Shown piece after piece: positions 1-9,808 of a DNA stretch of 64,000 nt. A program made the position numbers and the translations under genes. The DNA comes from Phytophthora colocasiae (lineage: Eukaryota; Oomycota; Peronosporomycetes; Peronosporales; Peronosporaceae). The stretch lies in the NCBI GenBank assembly GCA_018806915.1, contig JAGKQI010000049.1, positions 930,001-994,000 on the forward strand. The letters are read 5' to 3'. Every line of letters starts with the position of its first letter. Positions within the stretch are counted from its first letter, which is position 1. Under the pieces are notes generated by a model, which worked only from the letters and a program-made list of their open reading frames with translations, was not told where the DNA came from and ran no database searches.

Positions 1-3000
1 TTGAACCAATCTCTGGCAGACACCGGGAGCTTCAGCTTGAGTTCCTGTATGCGGGTCTTGTTCGTCCATGCTCCCTGAGATGCCATGTTCACGAAGCGCT
101 CCCACCAGTGAACACGCTCCCGTAGTGTCGCTCGGGGATCAAATTCTCCGATGATACTGGAGTTTATGAAGGGCCTCATAGTCAACAAGGTCGCTCCAGC
201 TTGTCCCTGGGACGCAGAAGTCAGGTTGACCACCTCCGGAGGATCCAAGTCATCAGAAGACGAATCACTTGAGTCCGAGCTTGAATCACTGGAGCTTCCA
301 CCCGGGTCTGGGTCATTCCTGCGTCTTCCAGGCCTTCGAGGAGCGTCCCGGCCATCTTCAGAGCGTCTTTCGCTTGGTTTCCGGTGTCCTTCGCGCCTGG
401 GAGTCGCTGGGCGCCTTCCTTCAGTCTTGATCTCGGTCAGGGGAGCCGCTTGAGCCGTCTGGGTCGTCGTAGCGGCCGCGGTGGCCGCGCCATGCCTTCC
501 AGCCTTCGCGCGCTTGGTGTCGGTCGTTCTCCGTAGGGGAAGAGGCGTATGGAAGGCCTCCGTCGTTTTAATGGGTGTAACCCTACCCCTGCTGGCGACT
601 CCTTCTGATCCCCTAACCCCCGGTGTGCAATCTCCCGTATCCCGACTGTTCACCAGAAGTCCGGTTGCCGGTTTAGGGTCATGTTCACCGGAGATCCGAC
701 TTGAAGTTGCTACTTCAGGGTGGGCGACCCCTTGAACTTGGGACAATGTTGCACGAAGGTTCCTCAATTCTGCGGCCTGGAACCGCTGCATGTTCTGGGA
801 ACTTTCTCGCTCCCTGTCGCGCTCCGACTCCGCGTCGTGCACCCGCTGTCGTAAGGTCTCCATTTGCGAAATCCAGTCACGTTTCAGCTCGTCTGCCCAA
901 CGCGCACGTTCGGCCTCGGCCTCGGCTTCCCGTTGTTTCCAGCGATCTGCAAACTCGGTCTCCAGACGCTGTACGTTAGAAAACTGTTCACCAGAGACTT
1001 GTACGTCGGACACCTGTCTCTCAGACGACTTCGAATGGTACTTGAGCTTGGACTCTGACGCTTGACCCCGACGTTCTTCCAAGTCATCCGCGCGTCTCTG
1101 GGCTTCCAGTCTGGCGCTCTCAGACTCAAGTAGTCGGTCGGTAAGTGTCTGGATCTGCTGGCGCGTATCAAGTTCTCGTTGTTCACGTCGACGTTCACGC
1201 TCCATGGATTCCAGACGTTCTCTGGCCAGAAATTCTTTCTGCTCCTGTTCCATTCGACGCTGCCATTCCTGTTGCTGCCGCATAGCGTTCAGTTCGATCT
1301 GCGCTGGGCCTGATCTCTGAGAACTTCGTGTGTGGCTTGACACAACAGAACTCAGGCGTCTGGAAGACACTTTCTGGTGATCCTCGCTCTTCAGACTCTG
1401 GTGCCTGCTCTGGTGGCTTCTCCCACGACTCGAGACGGACGATGATGGGGCTTCCGGCGTCCGGTGAACAGAATCTCTGGTAGACAACTGCTTCTCGGAC
1501 TTCACTTCTGGAAACTCCGGCTTCTCTTCCAACATCTCGAAGTCTTCAGGCTCCGACTTCACCGGCATCAGTGTTCGCGTCACGTGGATTCCCATAGACT
1601 CTCCGGCGAGCATTCCTCCGGCTTCAGCACTTTGGGCGATCATCGCCAGACCTCCGACGGACAACGGCATATGTGCAGACGCCCCTCGACTCATGGACAT
1701 CAGCGACGAGTCTGTGGAGCTTCCACGAGAGGTCTGGAGTCCCGACGAGTGCTCATCAGACGTACGCGAGGTCCCAATGACACTTGGCACAGGCGCATCA
1801 GTCGTCAGAGAGCTACCTCGATCTTCAGACATTGGCACACCAGACTCCAAGTGGGTGCTATCAGAATGACTCTCGTATACCGGCAGTGAACTCAACGACG
1901 GCGTCGACAGTGCAGATGGTGTCGACGAGACTTGCGGGCGTGGCGGACCATGTTGCAGGCGCTTGGACTGCGGCGGTTCTCCACTGCTGGACCCGTCAGA
2001 ACTATGTGTGACTCTGAGTCCGGTCACCCGGAGTCTCATAATCAGCTGTCGTCCTTGTAGGTCAGCCTTCTCATCGTGTAATATACCATCAGCTTCGCCT
2101 TGACGTGCTTCGTTGCCTGCTTTTGTGTCTTCTGGGAGTCGATTGACCTGTGACCTGGCGGTCACCGTGGCCCACTCGACCAGTTCTTCAGCAAGTCGGC
2201 TCTGAAGCTCCGTCGCCACACTGCGCACTTGAGGTTCGAAGATAGCAGACGCTTGGGTCTGAGACCACCTCGGTAGCAGGTTCTGGAACTCAAATCCTGC
2301 TTCATACAGCATCGTCTGAAGCACGGCGACGCATTCAGGTGCCGTCAGAGTATTCATCGAGATCTCGACGTATGACAAGTCTTGGATTCGGCCAAAACTA
2401 TGGCGCCTCAAGCAGAACTCCGATATCCACATGTCTTCCGGAAATACTGAAGAACACCGCCACTTGATATAATCGCCCGTTGCTGCCGCAGCCTTCTGAA
2501 AGACATTTGCGTCAGGCTTCGCTGTTCGCCAGGCGTATTCGACGTTCGGCGGAACAATTCTTCCAGCGTCCATGTCCCTCCAGCGGCGGAACTCACGGCG
2601 TACGTACTTCAGGGCACGTTCTCCATCCAGCGAATCGGCCCTCCCAGACTCATCAGACGGTGTCTTCAGGGAATCTTCGGACTTCATCGGCATGTCATCA
2701 GACATCGGAGTGTCTTCGGACTTTGGAGTCTTCGAGACACGTTCATCAACCAGTCCGGGTTCCGTCTTCACTTCCCCCACGGACTTCCCAGAAGCCGTCG
2801 ACTCAGAACATAAGTCAATGACCTTCGGGGACTCAACCACGTCGGCGCCTCCCTCAGACGCCTCATCACCACCCTCACGGGCAGTGGCCACCTCGTCACC
2901 AGAAGCTTCAGCTTCGGACGGACCTTCCTCAGAACCTTGTTCGCCAGACACATCGGGTGTCTCTTGGGCTTCAGGCTCCGCAGCAGGCTGGTCTTCGACC

Positions 3001-3200
3001 GCCGGTTCCGGGACGTTCACCTCCTCGGCTGCTTCCTTTTCACGTGCAGCCTTCCTCTTCTCGCGTGCCGCCTTCTGAACAGCATCCAAGTCGGGTTGTT
3101 CGTCAGGCGGAAGACCTTGAAGACGCTTCGACTGACGTGTCGCCACACTGCGACCACCGCGTCCCCGACGTCCTCCTCTCGTAGTTCCATGTGAAGCCAT
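1..3200 (-). CDS. Ty3/gypsy Gag polyprotein, element A (3' end outside window)
   Basis: One open frame runs from the ATG at 3200 to the left edge (at least 1066 codons) with no stop. It therefore looks like the best preserved Gag of this family here. The N-terminus is basic and glycine/arginine rich, followed by a long Ser/Glu/Asp-rich stretch. A conserved domain of unknown function follows (about residues 195-330; motif FGRIQDLSYVEI). Next are Ser-rich linkers and a Glu/Arg coiled coil (about residues 640-790). At the left edge the frame enters the capsid-like domain (SARDWFNQLPKS-type motif). Family knowledge predicts that Gag packages element RNA into cytoplasmic particles. The closest relatives are the Gag frames at 34531-36141, 6993-12133 and 49169-53413. 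The start was chosen because the same ATG context lies 60-90 bp from the primer binding site in all four copies. Confidence 0.8.
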   Translation of the reverse strand, partial: MASHGTTRGGRRGRGGRSVATRQSKRLQGLPPDEQPDLDAVQKAAREKRKAAREKEAAEEVNVPEPAVEDQPAAEPEAQETPDVSGEQGSEEGPSEAEASGDEVATAREGGDEASEGGADVVESPKVIDLCSESTASGKSVGEVKTEPGLVDERVSKTPKSEDTPMSDDMPMKSEDSLKTPSDESGRADSLDGERALKYVRREFRRWRDMDAGRIVPPNVEYAWRTAKPDANVFQKAAAATGDYIKWRCSSVFPEDMWISEFCLRRHSFGRIQDLSYVEISMNTLTAPECVAVLQTMLYEAGFEFQNLLPRWSQTQASAIFEPQVRSVATELQSRLAEELVEWATVTARSQVNRLPEDTKAGNEARQGEADGILHDEKADLQGRQLIMRLRVTGLRVTHSSDGSSSGEPPQSKRLQHGPPRPQVSSTPSALSTPSLSSLPVYESHSDSTHLESGVPMSEDRGSSLTTDAPVPSVIGTSRTSDEHSSGLQTSRGSSTDSSLMSMSRGASAHMPLSVGGLAMIAQSAEAGGMLAGESMGIHVTRTLMPVKSEPEDFEMLEEKPEFPEVKSEKQLSTRDSVHRTPEAPSSSVSSRGRSHQSRHQSLKSEDHQKVSSRRLSSVVSSHTRSSQRSGPAQIELNAMRQQQEWQRRMEQEQKEFLARERLESMERERRREQRELDTRQQIQTLTDRLLESESARLEAQRRADDLEERRGQASESKLKYHSKSSERQVSDVQVSGEQFSNVQRLETEFADRWKQREAEAEAERARWADELKRDWISQMETLRQRVHDAESERDRERESSQNMQRFQAAELRNLRATLSQVQGVAHPEVATSSRISGEHDPKPATGLLVNSRDTGDCTPGVRGSEGVASRGRVTPIKTTEAFHTPLPLRRTTDTKRAKAGRHGAATAAATTTQTAQAAPLTEIKTEGRRPATPRREGHRKPSERRSEDGRDAPRRPGRRRNDPDPGGSSSDSSSDSSDSSSDDLDPPEVVNLTSASQGQAGATLLTMRPFINSSIIGEFDPRATLRERVHWWERFVNMASQGAWTNKTRIQELKLKLPVSARDWF

Positions 3201-3260
3201 CTTGAATATAGACGCTTGACAGAAACCCTCTTCTCAAACTCTCTTAGATCCGGTGATATC

Positions 3261-3288
3261 CTCGGTTCGAATCCGGGCACGCGCACCA
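3261..3288 (-). promoter_or_regulatory. tRNA primer binding site of element A, extended
   Basis: The 18 bases next to the LTR (3271-3288) match the primer binding site of the other copies and start with TGG on the element strand. On the plus strand the block reads as the 3' end of a tRNA: acceptor strand CACGCGC, discriminator A, then CCA. In this copy alone the match continues through a complete T-arm (TTCGAAT loop, pairable 5-bp stem) back to tRNA position 49. A 2-base spacer separates it from the LTR. Confidence 0.75.
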
Positions 3289-4540
3289 GTTGTCGCGAAG
3301 TCGGTGCAACTTTTACCGCGGTGCAGGGGCGTACAGTGAACCTGGAAGTGTGACTACCGGTAATTATACCAGAGTCGCACAGCAAGGTGGGCGTGTGTTA
3401 CCTTGTGCTGTCCTCGTAGGTTCGTTGTCTTGGTAATGAGACCCTCGCCGGGGTCGTGAGAGTGTGTGTGAGAGAGAGAGGGTTCCTTGCGTAGACCGTC
3501 GGATGTCCTTCCGGTCCTCACAGGAGCGCTTGGGAGTCGAACGTTTTCCGGTGAACACTTGTGTACACCAGAGATTTCTGAAGGCAAAAGAGAAATTAAT
3601 ACAATGGGAAGTCCAGTAATTAGACTTCCGAGATAACCGCAATATAGAGTTCCGATATACAAATATGTAGCTGCTCTTATTCTTTCCTGGCCCTTGAGCA
3701 GTGGGCTAGTTCTCCAGGTCAACTAGGGAATTGTTCACCAGACACCTGGTCTGTCTGGTATTCCCGTAACTTTCGCGCACCACCCTCTAATACATAGAGG
3801 GAAAATAAACCAATACACTATCAGTTATATAACAGTCTACCGAGCGTCTTGAGAGCGACTGTCTAGCTCCCAAAACCTGTCCAAACGTACAATATGAAAT
3901 GGGCTACCGCTAGAGACAAGACAAACGACCCAACTAGTAAATGGAATAGGTGGGTCCTCTCAGGTCTCTACGTTACGCTGATCTCCACCTAAAGGGGCTT
4001 GATAGGTGAGAGATCACACGACTCAAAGCTTTGTCGTGGCCTTACACTTCCGAAGAACCGACGAATCGACCTTGGGGTTGTAACGCAAATTTAACTCGGG
4101 GGTACCGATCAAATTGAACTCCGGTTATCTATCTCGTATCTCTCTGTCTTCTGTCTTCCATATTCTCATATACACTTGGTCTCAGTATAACTCAGGAATC
4201 TTCACTTGGGCTCACTATGGTAGTCGATGCTGCAGATCTTGTCGAGTCGACACTTAATGATGTCATTACAGGGATGAGCGGGTTGCGTTTCACTTGATTG
4301 CGTGAGGTCGTGTTGGGTACACTTGGTTTCAGTATGGGGTGGACTTCAGAGTGTCAAAGTCTGGTATCCTGTTCATCAGGGTCTGGAATCATGTGCGTCG
4401 GAGACATGTTCATCGGAACCATGTACTCCGGAATCATGTACATCAGAGTCGTAATACCAGAGTCGTGACACTTGGGTCTGATCATCAGAGTCTTGTACGT
4501 CAGAGTCTGTTCATCGGAAACTAGTGATGTCTGGAATATT

Positions 4541-4552
4541 GCTTATATAAGC
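4541..4552. promoter_or_regulatory. Palindromic TATA-like element in LTR A
   Basis: GCTTATATAAGC is a perfect 12-bp palindrome with a TATA box readable on both strands. It is conserved at 37357-37368 in the A2 LTR. Promoter activity is inferred only. Confidence 0.3.
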
Positions 4553-4580
4553 CGGACACATCAGACTTGTTCACCAGAAT

Positions 4581-4695
4581 CATGTACGTCAGACTCATGT
4601 ACGTCGGACTTCATGTACGTCGGACTTCATGTACGTCGGACTCATGTACGTCAGACTTCTGTACGTCAGACTTCTGTACGTCAGACTTCATGGTG
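4581..4695. repeat. Tandem repeat array in LTR A
   Basis: About seven imperfect copies of a 15-16 bp unit of the type CATGTACGTCGGACTT, with third-position variants (TCAGACTTC, TCGGACTTC). The A2 LTR has only about four copies at the same place (about 37398-37462), so the array varies in length between elements. Confidence 0.85.
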
Positions 4696-5214
4696 TGATA
4701 TCAGAGTTTCCATGCGTGATACCAGAAATCCATGAATGTTTTTAGGGTGCGGAGCACGTATGCTACAACGCACGAAGTCCAATCGGGATATGCGCGGGGT
4801 GCGCTACGTCCGGTGCGCGATACTTGGTATCTTGTGGGTATAACTGTATTCCTTGAACCATCATCGTCACACAGGACGGCAACGGGATGAGGTCTCTCAG
4901 AGATACATTCTTCTGAGAGACTTTCTGCCAACCTTTAGGCACTCATCGTCGGGGAAAGTCCGGTGATCAGACTGAGTGTTATTGTCTCTCGGAGTTTGTG
5001 CACTTTTCCGAGGAACACTTCTGATCTCTTGGGCCCCTTTGCAGTACAGGTGAAGGTTAATATATATAGCGGTTTTCTTCCACAGATCCATTATTGTCGC
5101 ACGGGACATAACCTCGTCCCACATTTCCCTTTCTCCCACAATCCATTAGATGTCCAATCACATCACAGCGAAACGTCCATATCCACTCAAAAAATCGTAA
5201 TTAGCAACGTGTCA

Positions 5215-6880
5215 ACGGACCTCGGACGTTGAGCCACCGGTTTGGCATCTCCCACATCCAGATCACAGACCACGCCCCTTGCCGGTGCGGGTGCCGCATT
5301 ACCATCTCCCAGGAATATTTTCCTGTGGCGTTTCAGAATGTCACGCAGTTTCCTTTCCATTTCTGGAGTCGTCTTTCCCGGCTCTCCAACGTCGGCGCTA
5401 TCAATATCACACTCTGGTGTCAACTCTTCCAGCTCTGGCAACATGACCAGTTGGTCGCGTAATTGGGCGAGGAGTTCCGTGCCTTCTCGCATATACACAC
5501 CTGGCTCCAGGTCTAATTCTTCGCTCGAAACGTTCATACACCGCTCGTATTCCACTCGTAATTTTTCTACAGGCGTTCCAGGCATCCCCTGAATGGGGAT
5601 ATCCCAAGACTCATCCATTAAGTCGAAATCATCTGCGGGTAACTCAGGAGTTTGAGGATCATCTAGGAGACACTCAGGCTTGGAGTCAAGGGTGTCATCG
5701 TCGATGGCAACGGAGGTGTCACCAGAGTCTTCCTGTTAAGTATTTTCAGGGAATATTTCCAAATCTCTCGTATCTGTACCGATGTCCGCACTTCCCGTTG
5801 ATTCACTGTGGCAACCATCCTCTGTCTGAGTGAATGCATCCAGGGCGAAGCGCACTCGCTTCACGGTCGGTGGTGAATCTGGTTTCACGAACTGTACTCG
5901 AGCGTTATCGAACCTTGGACGTTGCAATATTTCAGTCGGCCATGGGTAGTCTGGGCGGTCTACACACGGGGGTTGCGGCATCAGGGCCTCCAACTCCGCC
6001 TCTCTCTTCATACGTTTCTTAGTCTCTGGTGACGGGGTGCTTTCCAGAATCAGAACTTCCCAATCACGATAAGCAGCAGAACCGGGACGCACGAAACGTC
6101 CATTCCTTGGGAAGAAACCATATTCCACGATCCTCGCAACATCGGAAAGCTCATTGACCCACGTGTTCTTATCAGAGATATTTACCACGCGAACGGCCAC
6201 AGGCCAAGATCGAGCCGCATAGATCAGCTGGGTAACCCAGCGATCACCGCGTCCGGCCCACACGACTTCCCTTTGGGGGTTCGTTGGTCCATAGTCGATT
6301 CGGACAATAAACTCTTCACCCGGACTCAGAAGAACAGCCTCACTTGGTCTAACCGACCTGTTACGACCAATATGATCACCAGGTTCCCAATTACACATCA
6401 CCACTACTACCTCGTCTGGTAACGACGCCAGACCTTCACGAGCACTAATTCTCACTCCAGCAGCAAACATAAAACCCATTCCCAAAAGCACGTCAATTCC
6501 TTCACCGATATTCGACTCTTGGCCCAAGTGTCAACTTGATCTCAGCGCTGGCACCGATATATGTTGGAACACCACACCTTGGTCTGCTTGTGCGACTTAA
6601 GTCTGAGTCCGAGCTTACGCGCAAAGTCGTAACTCAGAATATTTATGGTCGCACCAGTGTCCAAGAGAATCTTGGTCCGATGGTCATTCACAGCACCATA
6701 CACCATCACCACATCCCTCTTCGACTGATCAGGGTAGTTGTCCTCCCACCAGCCATAACACTCGCCATCCTTCAACCTGAACGACACTGTGTCGTCTGAT
6801 GTCGGGACGGTGTTTTCGGCGACTCGTTCCCTGAGTTTCCAGAAGGTATGGTCGATTCTTGGGCAAAAGTAGTCATGCAT
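5215..6880 (-). pseudogene. Protease and start of pol, element B (broken)
   Basis: The protease part (6880-6542) shows the aspartic protease motif LLDTGATINILS. Compared with the copy at 48677-49052 it has lost 10 bp near 6815 and 11 bp near 6573 (bases CCATTCCCGAC), both shifting the frame. The frame then runs from 6527 through the second protease motif (DVLLGMGF) and a linker toward RT. It carries a nonsense TAA at 5736-5738 and ends where LTR A begins at 5215. It matches the start of pol of element C (23738-25012). No RT motifs remain on this side. In an intact element this region would cleave Gag-Pol. Confidence 0.85.
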
Positions 6881-8904
6881 TGTTGAGTGTTATCTTGAGT
6901 CTTTCTCAGCTCTGGTCCTACACACACTAGAACACACAACTCTGGGGTAACGCCATGCCCGGCGCGTTTCGGATCCCCATCCGACGGGCATATTAGTTTA
7001 ACGGCTTCCCAGAGTCTGCCTCATCACCCAGAAGTTTCTCCCGTAGGTGGTTCGGCATGTCCTTGAGTGCACCTTGTCGAGCGAGTTGCTTGAGTGCCTC
7101 CAGAGTTTTCAGATCTTCACAGGGTTTTCCAGGGTGTACTCTTCCACATATTTCACAGGGTGGCATCCGACACATTCGACTCGGGTGTCCCTTCTCCTGG
7201 CATCGGTCACGCGTGACATCTCTCCAGCAATCTTCCTCTGAGTGTCCTGAGCGTTGACATTTTTCACAGAACTTGTTCCAATAGCCACCATTCTCATGAC
7301 GCCTCTGGTGGAATCCTTGGCCTGACGATCCAGACGGGGACTGGGGCGGCGGACGCCATCCCATGTTATCCATCACTCGATATACCTCATTCGTCAGGGT
7401 CTGCGTCCAATCTGCACTTGGTGGAGCCTTTGAATTGTTCGAAGATGCTTGCGCAGTACTTTCATCACGGGTAGACTCTGAAGTCGTACTTGGAGTTCTG
7501 GAATCACCAGTCTGATCTCTGGTATCCTGATTGGATTTCAGAGATGCCTTGTGATTTTCAGAGTTTTCAGAATCATAATCTTCAGAATCCACGTTTCTTG
7601 CGACATAAGCCCGATGCACACGCTTGGGCTTGAACTGCCCTCGCGGAATATTATCAGCCCGGAAATTTCGAGACTTGCCAGGATTCATCTCTTGGTCACT
7701 AGTTCGCCACACGTCTTCATCTTGCTGCAACGCATATTTCAAGTCTGAAATCCGTCGAAATCTCTGATCTTGCAGCGAAGTTTTCAGGCGTGGATCCTTA
7801 AGCTTCGTGATGAATCGCAGTACATGCTTCTCAAGACGCTTGGACGACTTTCGGATATCGATGTCAGCTTTCCCAGCGGCAGAATTAAGTCGGTAGAAAA
7901 GTTCAAGCGGAGTCTCAGAGTCTTTCATAGCCATCGTGAAGTACCTCTCAGAATACGATGACCGAGCTTTGCAATAACGTTTCTTGAACTCTGAAGTCAA
8001 TTCTTTCCAGTCACGGGACACACTTTTGGGAAGCTGGTTAAACCAGTCTCGCGCAGACACGGGAAGCTTCAATTTAAGTTCCTGGATGCGCGTCTTAGTC
8101 GACCATCCTCCTTGAGAAGCCATATTCGTAAACCGTTCCCACCAGTGGACACGTTCCCTGAGCGTAGCTCTGGGGTCGAATTCTCCAAGGTTGTTAGAGT
8201 TCATGAACGGCCTTAGTGTTAGAAGTGTGGTTCCGGCCTGCGCTTGAGTTGCTGCCGTCAGATTCACCACATCACCTGGCTCCGAGTTCTCGGATGACGA
8301 GCTCGCAGAGTCTGAGCTCGAGTCATCAGAATCTCCGCCAGAGTCTGGCGCTCTACCATGATGTTTCTCTCTGCGAGACGATCTTCGGTCTCCACTTGGC
8401 CGTCTAGCTTCTGTTTTCCGCGGCGGATCTCGTCTTGGAGTAGACTCACGTCTGGTATCACCCTCAGCCTCTGTCACCGGGGTCACTTGAGTCACTTGGG
8501 TGGCCGTAGCAGTAGTAGCGACGCCATTCCTCTCAGCCTTCACTCGCTTCGTCCCCGTGCTTCGTGCAGGGGCGGCTTGCTGGAAGGTCGCAACCTCTCG
8601 GGATTCCGTCTTGAGGACCGGTGAATGTGACATGGGTTCAACCCCAACCCTACTTGCGTCACTTCTGATCTCCGACCCTGATACTGGATACATAGTTGCA
8701 ACTTCAGGGTTCCCAGTGTTAAACACCGGGGTTGCAGTTGCTGAATCAGGGTGACCGACCCTTCGCGTCTCTTGAACTTGGGATAATGTCGCTCGAAGGT
8801 TTCTCAACTGACCGGCTTGGAACCGTTGCATGTTCTGAGAACTTTCTTTCTCCCTGTCGCGCTCGGCTTCCATGACTTTCATTCGCTGCTGTAAGGCTTC
8901 CATT

Positions 8905-9808
8905 AGGGGGTGTCAGAATTGCAGAACATGGGTCCGAAATCCCATGGGATTTCGCGCCAAAATCATGTGGGATTTCGGCCCGAAATAGCATGTGATTTGG
9001 CGCCTCACCAAATCACCTACCTCTGGAGGTGGGTGATTTGCCTGGAGTTAGGAAATCCCACAAGTGATCGGCCAAGGAAACCTTCCTCAGTTGCTCTTTT
9101 CATTTTGAAAGGGAAAGATCTCTCGCGCAAGCAGACATCGCGTCTGTAGCAACTACAGGGGGCACGCCTTCTTGGGAGAGTCCCAAGGAACGGCAAACGA
9201 CCACGGTAAGTACTCTCATGCTTGAAGAACCGCATCGTGGAAGGCTTATCTCTTTGCGTGTAGCCATGACGCAAGAACTAGAGTTAAGCGTGCTGTTTAG
9301 GCGGGTGCAGATGAAGTTCATCTCACGGCTGACGACTACAAGGTAATCGTGGGCTGGCTGTAGGACAAGATGAAGCTCTTCACGGTGCCAGTGGAAAGAC
9401 GACCCACCTAAAATGTCTAAGTTGGCCGTGTTTTGAAATATCGCGGTGCATTTATTCATCAACTTGGGTAACAAGCGTCTCAAACGTCTTTAGTAAACAG
9501 CTTTCACAAGGCGTCTAGCGTAGCACAATCTCTTAAGCTCATCGTCAAGCTCTTCCTCTAGAATTGCAACTGCGAGAAGGTCTACGATCTCCACGATCAG
9601 ATGCTGGCGCACGGTGACCTTCGGCATGGACGTGTGCTTCTTTCGCGCACGCAGCAGAACTTTACAAAATTGCTTTTGCAGCTTCAATTCTGAGACCCCC
9701 GAAACCATTGTTTGAAATCACATGCTATTTCGGGTCGAAATCCCATGTGATTTTGGCGCAAAATCCCATGGGATTTCAGACCCACGTTTTGCAATTCTGA
9801 CACCCCCT
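8905..9808 (-). mobile_element. 904-bp DNA transposon insertion with about 95-bp TIRs
   Basis: The inserted block starts AGGGGGTGTCAGAATTGC and ends with its inverted repeat. The inverted match extends about 95 bp on each side and contains the internal palindrome GAAATCCCATGGGATTTC. It is flanked by ATT on both sides (8902-8904 and 9809-9811). The paralogous site in copy 2 (near 51082) is empty with a single ATT, which proves insertion with a 3-bp target duplication. A 3-bp duplication and GGGGGTGT-type ends fit PIF/Harbinger-like elements, but other superfamilies are not excluded. Confidence 0.85.
9100..9708 (-). pseudogene. Transposase remnant inside the TIR insertion (PIF/Harbinger-like?)
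   Basis: Two pieces in one frame (9708-9490 and 9483-9100) are separated by a TAA at 9490-9492. The second piece contains FHWHREELHLVLQPAH and VVSREMNF, which resemble the region ahead of the DDE domain in oomycete HARBI-type transposases. No catalytic DDE domain is left, so the element is an internally deleted, non-autonomous derivative. The assignment rests on memory of family-typical motifs and is tentative. Confidence 0.4.

Larger units (their letters stand above)
3291..5214 (-). mobile_element. 5' LTR of element A (about 1.92 kb)
   Basis: The LTR is bounded by TGTCGCGAAG at 3291 and ACGTGTCA at 5214, so it has TG...CA ends. The primer binding site is immediately inside it. It matches the LTR at 36234-37986 but is longer because of an expanded repeat array and about 100 extra bases near 4300. 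Beyond 5214 the sequence switches at once into the pol frame of element B (after the ...AQRPRSV residues), so A inserted into B. The other LTR is outside the window. Confidence 0.85.

Noticed and set aside
3261..3288. tRNA gene (3' half with T-arm and CCA)
   Set aside because: There is no D-arm or anticodon arm upstream. The position next to the LTR and the encoded CCA show it is a primer binding site plus copied tRNA sequence.
3354..3722. Short minus-strand ORFs within LTRs (also 36256-36663, 53565-53990, 12284-12580)
   Set aside because: They lie wholly inside LTR U5/R sequence, differ between copies by frameshifts, and have no domain.
4581..4695. Regular short repeats resembling a CRISPR array
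   Set aside because: The units are contiguous 15-16 bp tandem repeats without spacers, inside an LTR of a eukaryotic genome.
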